Of a DNA stretch of 64,000 nt, positions 57,531 to 64,000 are shown piece by piece. The notes below the pieces were generated by a model. It did not search any database, had not been told where the DNA came from, and saw only the letters and a list, made by a program, of their open reading frames with translations. Position 1 is the first letter of the stretch; each line of letters starts with the position of its first letter. Origin of the DNA: Lysobacterales bacterium (GTDB lineage: Bacteria; Pseudomonadota; Gammaproteobacteria; Xanthomonadales; UBA2363); NCBI GenBank assembly GCA_019634735.1, contig JAHCAT010000008.1, forward strand, positions 124,001 to 188,000. The letters are read 5' to 3'. The position numbers were made by a program, and so were the translations under genes.

Positions 57531-58757
57531 TCAGATGAGCGCCTCGATCACATCCGGGTGGCCCAGGAACTGCCTGGGACTGGCGGTCCGGCCGTAGGCG
57601 CCCGACTGGAACACCACGACGAGGTCGCCCGGTCCAGCATCCGGCAGCTCCACGCGGTCGCCAAGCAGGTCGAGCGGCGTGCACAAGGGCCCGACCACCG
57701 ACACCGTGCCGCTGCCGGGACGATGGCCGTTGATCGCGACCGGATAGTTGCGGCGGATCACCTGGCCGAAATTTCCGGAGGCCGCCAGGTGCTGGTGCAT
57801 GCCGCCGTCGGTGACCAGGAACGGATGACCCCGCGAGACCTTGCGGTCGATCACCCGACAAACGTACAGGCCGGCCTCGCCGACCAGATAGCGACCGAGT
57901 TCGAGGACGATGCGCGCCCCCGCTCCGAAGTCGGACGCGCAGCGACCGGCCAGGTCGGCCAGCGCCTGCTTCACCGGCGCAAGGTCGAGGCTGCGGTCGC
58001 GGTCGCTGTAGGGAATGCCGAAGCCGCCACCGAGGTTCAGGGTGCGCACCGGCGCCGGCAGCAGGTCGAGCCAGCCGCGCAGCAGGTCGTAGCTGCGCTG
58101 CTGGGCCTCGACGATGGCTTCGGCGCTCAGGTTCTGGGAGCCCGCGTAGCAATGGAAGCCTTCGAAGGCGAGACCGGCAGCGCGGATCCGCGCGAGCAGC
58201 TCGGGCACCTGCTCGGCGTCGACGCCGAACTGCTTGGCGCCGCCACTCATCTTCATGCCGGACGCCTTCAGCTCGAACGGCAGATTGACGCGCACCGCCA
58301 CCCGCGCCGGCGTGCCGGTGCGCTCGCTGGCGGCGACCAGGAGGTCGACTTCGCGGAACGACTCGAGGTTCACAAGGATGCCGGCCGCCTGTGCCTGCAC
58401 GAGTTCGGCTTCCGACTTGCCGGGCCCGGCGAAACTGACATGATCGGCAGCCATGCCGGCATCCAGAGCGACCCGCATCTCGCCCGCGGAGGCGACATCC
58501 AGGCCGTCGACCCGCCGCGCGAGGTGGGCGACCAGGGCCGGCATGGGGTTGGCCTTCACCGCGTAGTGGAGATGGATGCGTTCGTCCAGGCCGCTCCGCA
58601 GCGCCGCCACCCGCGCATCGAGACGGCCGCGGTCATACAGGTAGCAGGGCGTGCCCCCGACCTCGGCCACGACGCGCGAGAGGGGGCGTCCCCCGACCAG
58701 CCACTCGCCGGCGCCGTTGCGCGGCCAGTCCCGCAACACCATCCCTGCCTCGACCAT
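57531..58757 (-). CDS. Exosortase-A-associated PLP-dependent decarboxylase
   Basis: 408 residues from ATG 58757. It has the fold-type III barrel of diaminopimelate/ornithine decarboxylases: the PLP Lys68 in LHYAVKANPMPAL, then VDGLDVASAGEMRVAL, VSFAGPGKSEAELV, GFHCYAGSQNLS, LNLGGGFGIPY, VLELGRYLVGEAG and the C-terminal GAYGRTASPRQFLGH. This matches the subgroup that marks exosortase A clusters (TIGR03099 type). The natural substrate is not known. Read against the main direction of the locus, it lies between the GT4 gene and the toroid gene. Confidence 0.88.
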   Translation of the reverse strand: MVEAGMVLRDWPRNGAGEWLVGGRPLSRVVAEVGGTPCYLYDRGRLDARVAALRSGLDERIHLHYAVKANPMPALVAHLARRVDGLDVASAGEMRVALDAGMAADHVSFAGPGKSEAELVQAQAAGILVNLESFREVDLLVAASERTGTPARVAVRVNLPFELKASGMKMSGGAKQFGVDAEQVPELLARIRAAGLAFEGFHCYAGSQNLSAEAIVEAQQRSYDLLRGWLDLLPAPVRTLNLGGGFGIPYSDRDRSLDLAPVKQALADLAGRCASDFGAGARIVLELGRYLVGEAGLYVCRVIDRKVSRGHPFLVTDGGMHQHLAASGNFGQVIRRNYPVAINGHRPGSGTVSVVGPLCTPLDLLGDRVELPDAGPGDLVVVFQSGAYGRTASPRQFLGHPDVIEALI

Positions 58758-59361
58758 CGTTGCGCCTGCCTCCGTTCGTCGTGCGGAGGGCGTGACCGGC
58801 CCCTCCGTGATGTGTCCCGGCCGGTCCGCGCCGGCGCCGGTCCCGGGACCCCCGCGCCGACCGGGCGCTGCTGCGCGCTCCGCGCTCATGGAGGCTGCCG
58901 GGGCCGAACCCGTTTCCTGTCCACCCTCGGATTCTCCGGTGCCGCCGGTGGCGCCCCGTCCCCGGATGGCCGGCGACCATGGACCCGGTGCCGGGGGCTC
59001 CCGAAGTGTCCTTGCGGGTCTGCAGCCGCGCCCCGGCGAGCGGGCCAGGAAACGGCGCCATGGTAGCGGCTGGCGGCCAGGCCGTGCGCTTTCCCGCAAG
59101 CTTTTCGTGATGCCGTCTTGATTATTCAGGAGCGGAACGGCCAATATCCGCCGCCGCGTGCCGGAACGCACGGCCACATTGCGAACCCGGTACCTGGAAT
59201 CGCCCATGAACCGCCCGGCCGAATAACCAAAAAAATCGCCGGCGCGTGAAACGTATCACGAAACCACGGGCCGCTTCGGGCCTATGATCCGCCTCCCTTG
59301 GCGGATTCATCGCGTCCCGCCACATCCGTTTCCGCCAAACCGTGGGGGTTTCCGGAATATC
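58758..59361. other. Spacer upstream of the toroid gene
   Basis: No credible gene. The first 350 bases are GC-rich and featureless. From about 59120 the sequence becomes locally AT-richer (ATTATTC, AATAACCAAAAAAAT) and contains the CRP/Clp-type palindrome at 59245-59260, so this is the promoter region of the following gene pair. Confidence 0.5.
59245..59260. promoter_or_regulatory. CRP/Clp-like palindrome before the toroid/FG-GAP pair
   Basis: CGTGA-AACGTA-TCACG is a perfect palindrome in its half-sites, with the N6 spacing of CRP-family sites, and matches the consensus at eight of ten positions. It lies about 100 bases before the ATG, a sensible activator position. Confidence 0.5.
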
Positions 59362-61008
59362 ATGCAAAAGTTTTCTTTGCGGCCGTTTGCCGCTTTCGCC
59401 TGGTACCTTCTGGCCGGCCTTGCCGGCCAGCTCTTCATTCCTTTCGGCAGTGCCGCCGCTCAGGCGCTGCCCGATGCCGTGTTCAACGGCGGGTTCGAGC
59501 CCTGGTCGCCGCCCACAGCGGTCCGCAGCATCACCCTGACCGGCAACGCCACCCTGGCGCCGGTCGAGCTGGTGTCGATGGGCATCCCCTTCCCGCCGGG
59601 TGCGCTCGGCGATGCCGGCCACGTCCGCATCCTGGACGGCAGCGGCGCCGAAGTCGCCGCCTTCGTCCGTCCCACCCTGCGCTGGCACTGGCTGGACAAC
59701 AGCATCCGCGCGGTCAAGGTGCAGTTCTTCGCCAATCCGGCCGGCCAGTACCGGTTCGACACCAGCGCACCGCGCAGCCTCCACCTCGCCGAGCAGCCCT
59801 ACGACAACGGCACCCGGCCGGGCAAGCAGAACGCCCCGGTCCCCCGGCTGCTGGCCACGCTCGACCGCACCTGGCTGGTCGATTCCCTGATCGCCGGCCC
59901 GCAGCGCCTCTGGGATGGCCAGCACTGGTACGACCGCTATGTCGACCGCCAGTGGCAGTGGGCGACCAATACCGCCTATTCGGGCGTGCATGGTTTCCTG
60001 TTCGACCGGGCCTCGGTGATCGGCCTGCAGTATGTGCGCAGCGGCCGCCCGGATTTCTTCGCCGAATTCTACAATTCCGCGACCTTCTATCTGTCGAAGA
60101 TCAAGACCACCGGCAACGGCGGCGGCTGGCCGGACTGCACCGGCGGCTGGGTATTCGACGGCGTGAATGCCTGCGATCCGAAGTATTCCTATTCGATGCC
60201 GCACCTGCTGCTGATCGCGCTGGCGGGCGACGATACCCGGATCAGCCCGACCACGCTCGCGCATATGGTGCACAACCAGATGCAGGGCGGCTGGGCCGGC
60301 GTGATCGGCGCCTACCAGGGCGGCAGCCAGGCCTGGACCGAGCGCAAGATCGGCCTGGCGCTGGAGCACGTCGTCAGCGCCTACGAAATCACCGGCAACC
60401 CGGCCTGGCGCCAGCACATCGTCGATATCGTCGGCTGGCTGCATGGCCACCAGCAGAGTCCACCTGGCGACCCGTTCACCGGCGCCTGGACCCATTCGTG
60501 GCAGACCCACGAAGGCATGACCTACAACGCCGCCACCGACGTGCGCGGCGGCTCGCCCTGGATGAGCGCCAACATCGTAGGCGGCCTGTGGCGAGCCTGG
60601 CGGGTCACCCAGGACGCCCGCATCCCGGTGATGCTGCGCGACTTCGGCCGCTACATGGAGCAGCACGGCTTCGCGCCCGATTCCCTTGCAGGCAACTGGC
60701 GCAGCGCCTGTAACGCCGGCGGCACCATCGGCTGGTACTTCTCCTCCGGCATCGCGCCGCAGTCGGCCGTGGTCGCCATCCAGAACAGCAACGGTTCCGG
60801 GGCGGACAGCCACAACCCGGAGCTGCTGATGGTGATGGCGGCAGCGCGCCGGTTCGAGTCCGATCCCGGCTGGCGGGCGCAGTTCGACCAGCGCATAGCG
60901 CGCCTGTCGATGTATCTCAACCTGTCCTGCGCCGCCGCATCGCACACCGCCCGTGCGTTCAACTGGCAGCACCGCAATCCGGAGGCCGTATGGCTGCTCG
61001 AGCAATGA
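59362..61008 (+). CDS. Secreted RIFT-barrel/(alpha/alpha)-toroid-like protein
   Basis: 548 residues from ATG 59362. A signal peptide (FAWYLLAGLAGQLFIPFGSAAAQ) is followed at once by LPDAVFNGGFEPW, a GFEP motif. The beta domain (SMGIPFPPGALGDAGHVRIL, RPTLRWHWLDNSIRAVKVQF) and helical domain (WTHSWQTHEGMTYNAATDVR, GGSPWMSANIVGGLWRAW) align along their length with residues about 520-1060 of the protein at 52834-56076. The layout recalls PcRGLX/YetA-type polysaccharide lyases, but catalytic residues are not assigned. Its stop overlaps the next gene, the FG-GAP half, so the pair is one operon. A start at 59284 is possible but lacks a signal-peptide-proximal fit. Confidence 0.82.
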   Translation: MQKFSLRPFAAFAWYLLAGLAGQLFIPFGSAAAQALPDAVFNGGFEPWSPPTAVRSITLTGNATLAPVELVSMGIPFPPGALGDAGHVRILDGSGAEVAAFVRPTLRWHWLDNSIRAVKVQFFANPAGQYRFDTSAPRSLHLAEQPYDNGTRPGKQNAPVPRLLATLDRTWLVDSLIAGPQRLWDGQHWYDRYVDRQWQWATNTAYSGVHGFLFDRASVIGLQYVRSGRPDFFAEFYNSATFYLSKIKTTGNGGGWPDCTGGWVFDGVNACDPKYSYSMPHLLLIALAGDDTRISPTTLAHMVHNQMQGGWAGVIGAYQGGSQAWTERKIGLALEHVVSAYEITGNPAWRQHIVDIVGWLHGHQQSPPGDPFTGAWTHSWQTHEGMTYNAATDVRGGSPWMSANIVGGLWRAWRVTQDARIPVMLRDFGRYMEQHGFAPDSLAGNWRSACNAGGTIGWYFSSGIAPQSAVVAIQNSNGSGADSHNPELLMVMAAARRFESDPGWRAQFDQRIARLSMYLNLSCAAASHTARAFNWQHRNPEAVWLLEQ

Positions 61009-62573
61009 TCCGCGTCCGCCTGGCCCTCGCCACCGCGCTGCTGGCAGCCTCGCCGCTGTTGCCTGCGCAGACGCCGGACGGCGTGTTCGCCGGCGGCTTC
61101 GAGCCCTGGTCGGGTCCCAGCGCCGGACCGCTGGCCTTCCAGAACCAGGCCGCGCAGCGCATCGACCAGATGCTCGACTCCAACTACCGGTTCGATGCGC
61201 TTTTCGTCGACTTCAACAACGACGGCTGCAAGGACGCCTTCATCTTCTCCCACTCGGACTGGGGCGCCACCAGCCGGCTCTGGCTGAACCGCTGCGACGG
61301 CACCGGCACGTTCACTTACGCGAGCAACAGCCAGGTCAACCACAACATCGCCGCCAGCAGCAATCCGCTGGCGTCCGGCTGGCTGACCGCGCTCGACTTC
61401 GACGGCGATGGCCGCCAGGACTACTGGTCGCGGCATGGCAACGCCATGGGCGCGCGCTACCGCAACGGCAGCAGCCAGGGCAGCTTCCTGCCCTGGTTCA
61501 CCGGCAAGGAGAACGCCTGCGAGGGCTACTGCGCGTTCGCCGACATCACCGGCAGCGGCAACCTCGAGGTGGTCTACAACAACCGCCGCGTCGAGCACAT
61601 GATGACCCGGCAACAGCTGCGCCCCAGCAGCGGCAACGCCGCCTACCAGGTGGTCGGCGACGTCACCGGCAACGGATGGCCGGATATCGTGCAGCCGGCC
61701 AACGGCGGCTACTGGCGCAACGACGGCGGCAACCTTACCTGGGTCGCGGTGCCCGCGTTCACGGGCGGCCGCTTCATGCAGATGCTGCTCGCCGACCTCG
61801 ACAACGACGGCCATCTCGACCTGTTCCTGCTCGACGGCCAGCAGTTCTCGCCCAGCGACCGCGGCCTGCTGTTCCGGAACACCGGAAACGGCGGGTTCAC
61901 CAACGTCAGCGCGGGGTCCGGCCTGGCCAGCATCGCCAGCAGCGACTACGGCAACATCATCGCCGCCGACTTCGACAACGACGGCTGGCAGGACCTGCTG
62001 GTATCCGGTGTCGGCGGATCGGTGCGCCTGTACCGCAACAACCGCAACCTGACCTTCACTGCCGCAACCGGCATCGATTTCGGGCAGGCTGCAGGCCAGG
62101 GTCCGGGCGGATGGCAGTCGGCGGCGCCCCGTGCGGACGTCGGCGACTTCGACAACGACGGCAAGCTCGACATCATCAAGACCCAGTTCCTGTCCAACGT
62201 CGGCCTGTTCCGCAACCTGACCGCCACCGACGGCGCGCGCTGGATGAAGGTGCGCGTGCGCGGCGGCGGCGGCAACAGCGACGGCATCGGCGCCAGCGTC
62301 CGCTGGTACCGGCCGGGCACCAACGTGCTGGTCTCGCACATGCCGGTGCTGGCCGGCGAGCAGCACCCGCAGACCCACCTGCACACCGGCCTGGGCGGCA
62401 ATGCCACCGTCGATCTCGAGGTGCGCTTCCCGAACGGCGGCCCGGTCCGGCGCTTCAATGGCCTGGCCAGCAACCAGGAGGTCATCGTGTACGGCAACGG
62501 CTGCCTGATTCAGCACTGGCAGCCCGGCAACGGCTGGCCCCTGCAGGCACCGGCGGGCTGCGGCTCGCCCTGA
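60990..62573 (+). CDS. Secreted FG-GAP/UnbV-type protein
   Basis: 527 residues from ATG 60990, four bases after GGAGG; ATG 61005 is an alternative. A signal peptide (LALATALLAASPLLPAQ) precedes TPDGVFAGGFEPW. FG-GAP loops follow (DFNNDGCKD, DFDGDGRQD, DLDNDGHLD, DFDNDGWQD, DFDNDGKLD). The UnbV-like end is GNSDGIGASVRWYRPG and TVDLEVRFPNGGPVRRF. It aligns with residues about 45-480 of the fusion protein, including the shared GCLI-x2-W-x-PG-x-GWP ending. A beta-propeller that binds calcium and carbohydrate or protein partners is likely. It overlaps the toroid gene by 19 bases. Confidence 0.85.
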   Translation: MAARAMIRVRLALATALLAASPLLPAQTPDGVFAGGFEPWSGPSAGPLAFQNQAAQRIDQMLDSNYRFDALFVDFNNDGCKDAFIFSHSDWGATSRLWLNRCDGTGTFTYASNSQVNHNIAASSNPLASGWLTALDFDGDGRQDYWSRHGNAMGARYRNGSSQGSFLPWFTGKENACEGYCAFADITGSGNLEVVYNNRRVEHMMTRQQLRPSSGNAAYQVVGDVTGNGWPDIVQPANGGYWRNDGGNLTWVAVPAFTGGRFMQMLLADLDNDGHLDLFLLDGQQFSPSDRGLLFRNTGNGGFTNVSAGSGLASIASSDYGNIIAADFDNDGWQDLLVSGVGGSVRLYRNNRNLTFTAATGIDFGQAAGQGPGGWQSAAPRADVGDFDNDGKLDIIKTQFLSNVGLFRNLTATDGARWMKVRVRGGGGNSDGIGASVRWYRPGTNVLVSHMPVLAGEQHPQTHLHTGLGGNATVDLEVRFPNGGPVRRFNGLASNQEVIVYGNGCLIQHWQPGNGWPLQAPAGCGSP

Positions 62574-62591
62574 ACGACGGCGGCATCGCGG

Positions 62592-62620
62592 GCCGGCGGG
62601 CTGTCGGACAGCCTGCCGGC
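62592..62620 (+). terminator. Strong hairpin after the FG-GAP gene
   Basis: GCCGGCGGGCTGT and ACAGCCTGCCGGC pair at 12 of 13 positions around a CGG loop, 19 bases after the stop codon. There is no U-run, as usual in this high-GC genome. It probably ends the operon. Confidence 0.6.
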
Positions 62621-63127
62621 TGCGGCCAGGCGCCGTTCGGCACGCCCGTGACGCGATGCGCCGCACGAGCAACCTGAAGCGCGACCGCAGCGATCGTTCT
62701 TCAAGATTTGGTGGACGGTGCGACGACCTGCAGGGCTTTGCCGGAGGGCGGAGCGGAACGGATCTCGCCGAGCTTCCCGGACCCCGTTCCTGCGCCCCGC
62801 TCCCCAGGCCCCGACCACCAGCGGGGACCTGACGTCACTCGGGAGCCGGTGGCAGGGCACCTGGGGGACCGTTGCAGGACGTCCTGCCCGCTGGTCCCGT
62901 GCCTGACAGGACCGGCGAGCGCCGCCGCTCCCTGGCTTCGCTCCCGCCGCACGCTTGGCTGGCCCGACGAGGGGATACGCATGTTCCGCCGCGCCATGTC
63001 ACCTATGTCCGCGCGGCGCAGGCGCGAAGGCGGCCTGCGCAGTTGCCGACGCACCCCCGGCATGTCAGCCTTCCGCTGTCCGGATGGAGAACGCCCGCCA
63101 TCCGCCCTGCTGCCGCGGAGAACCGCC
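62621..63127. other. Spacer before the last methyltransferase gene
   Basis: I see no supported gene. A GATCGTTCTTCAAGA segment near 62692 resembles the right end of the MITE-like element at 26833. The rest is GC-rich with only shadow frames. Confidence 0.4.
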
Positions 63128-64000
63128 ATGGATGCCAGCTCGCCGTTGGCCGACGCCGACGTCGTCACCCTGACCGCCTGCCCGGCCTGCGGCGGCGACC
63201 GCCATCGTCGCCTGGCCACCCCGGGGCGCTGGATCGGACCGGAGGTGTTCGCGCCGCTGACCGGCCGGCTCGGACTGGCCGGCTGTCGCGACTGCGGACT
63301 GGTGTTCGTCAATCCCCGGCCGTCCTCGGCGCGCCTGGGAGCCTTCTACGCCGGCAGTACCTACGACTGCCACGAGACCGCCGGATCGTCCTCGGCCGGA
63401 AAGGTCGCAGACCACCTGATGACCATCATCGAGCGGCATCTGCCCGCAGCGGCGCCGCGGCACGTCCTGGATTACGGGGCGGGTGGCGGCGGCTTCCTGC
63501 TGAGTGTGCGCGAGCGGGGCTGGCGCGCCTCGGGCCTGGAGCCGGGCAGGCGCGGCCTGACCGCGTGCAGGGCCGCCGGCCTGGACATGGTCGAGCGGCC
63601 AGAGGAATTGCCCGACGCCCGTTTCGGCCTGGTGACCTTCCATCACGTCTTCGAGCACCTGGAGGACCCCGCCGCGGTGCTGGCGACGGTGCGCCGGGTG
63701 CTGGCGCCGGACGGCCGCCTGTTCATCGAGGTGCCCAACGCCAGCGCCCTGCGGGCCCGGCTGGCGATGCCCTGGCTGACACGACGCTTCGCCATCGACG
63801 AACGCTACCGCGCCTTCCCGATCCACCTTGCCTACTACAGCCGCGCGACGCTGACCCGGGTGCTGGCCGATGCCGGCTGGGCCGTTGAGCACAGTTTCAC
63901 CGTCGGACTGGGGCTGGACGAGTATTTCGTCTCCGATCCAGCCAAGCACCCCCCGGCACCCTCGTCGGCCCCGGCGCCGCAGAAGGATCAGGCCGCGGAC
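63128..64000 (+). CDS. SAM-dependent methyltransferase with N-terminal zinc ribbon, runs off the window
   Basis: ATG 63128 opens MDASSPLADADVVTLTACPACGG; the frame is open to the window end (291 codons seen). A four-Cys ribbon (CPACGG and CRDCG) precedes a class I methyltransferase domain with motif I HVLDYGAGGGGFLLSV, then FGLVTFHHVFEHLEDPAAVL and RRVLAPDGRLFIEVPNASAL. This is the architecture of C-methyltransferases and related enzymes acting on nucleotide-linked sugars or polysaccharide precursors. That fits the locus. The C-terminus lies outside the window. Confidence 0.85.
   Translation, partial: MDASSPLADADVVTLTACPACGGDRHRRLATPGRWIGPEVFAPLTGRLGLAGCRDCGLVFVNPRPSSARLGAFYAGSTYDCHETAGSSSAGKVADHLMTIIERHLPAAAPRHVLDYGAGGGGFLLSVRERGWRASGLEPGRRGLTACRAAGLDMVERPEELPDARFGLVTFHHVFEHLEDPAAVLATVRRVLAPDGRLFIEVPNASALRARLAMPWLTRRFAIDERYRAFPIHLAYYSRATLTRVLADAGWAVEHSFTVGLGLDEYFVSDPAKHPPAPSSAPAPQKDQAAD

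Noticed and set aside
59118-59150. Possible -35/-10 pair (TTGATT and CAATAT, 18 apart) before the toroid gene
   Set aside because: Weak matches, and 100 bases upstream of the CRP/Clp-like site, an unlikely arrangement for an activated promoter.

Overview
The window is about 64 kb from the chromosome of a GC-rich gammaproteobacterium, most likely in or near the Xanthomonadales (Lysobacterales). The clues are housekeeping blocks in gammaproteobacterial order (def-fmt-rsmB-DUF4390-ntrY-ntrX, and zapA-6S RNA-5-FCL beside UPF0149-pepP), an M13 peptidase, a PepQ-type prolidase, a BtuB receptor behind a cobalamin riboswitch, CRP/Clp-type palindromes, and C-terminal or N-terminal 'GF(E/D)P' motifs on secreted proteins. 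No rRNA, origin or complete IS is visible.

0-7.4 kb is accessory DNA. A DUF6768 membrane-protein gene and its downstream flank are duplicated, with a lower-GC gene for a membrane-anchored trypsin-like protease lodged between the copies. From about 2.95 to 6.99 kb follows a run of lower-GC plus-strand genes separated by attC-like sites. This is an integron gene-cassette array with no integrase in view (a CALIN). Its genes include three proteins with the HEPN signature R-x4-6-H, an HNH endonuclease, and two orphans. The array ends beside a tRNA-Ile2 (CAU) gene, followed by a decayed second copy of that tRNA.

7.5-35 kb is mostly chromosomal backbone: a secreted beta-helix protein, a GT4 glycosyltransferase, an M13 peptidase, rpoD, dtd, a YcaQ-type winged-helix protein, a MORN-repeat protein, an LpxL-type acyltransferase, ntrX, an S9 peptidase, a GT-B glycosyltransferase, ntrY-DUF4390-rsmB-fmt-def, a sirtuin, rpiA-EVE and 5-FCL. 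Several spacers hold tandem 110-bp repeats, 7-bp minisatellites and a composite palindromic repeat family. 35.3-44 kb holds 6S RNA, zapA, a ZapB-like coiled coil, a GGDEF-EAL protein, UPF0149, pepP, an unknown gene, pepQ, and btuB with its riboswitch.

44.2-64 kb is an exopolysaccharide/exosortase-A-type locus: nucleotide-sugar dehydrogenase, epimerase, export lipoprotein, chain-length determinant, a P-loop partner lacking the Walker lysine, an outer-membrane barrel, galE, methyltransferases, GT4, and a PLP decarboxylase. It also holds two paralogous sets of secreted proteins: one 1080-residue FG-GAP/UnbV plus toroid fusion, and a separate toroid gene and FG-GAP gene in the opposite order. CRP/Clp-type palindromes lie before the export lipoprotein gene and before the split pair. 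The exosortase itself is not in the window.
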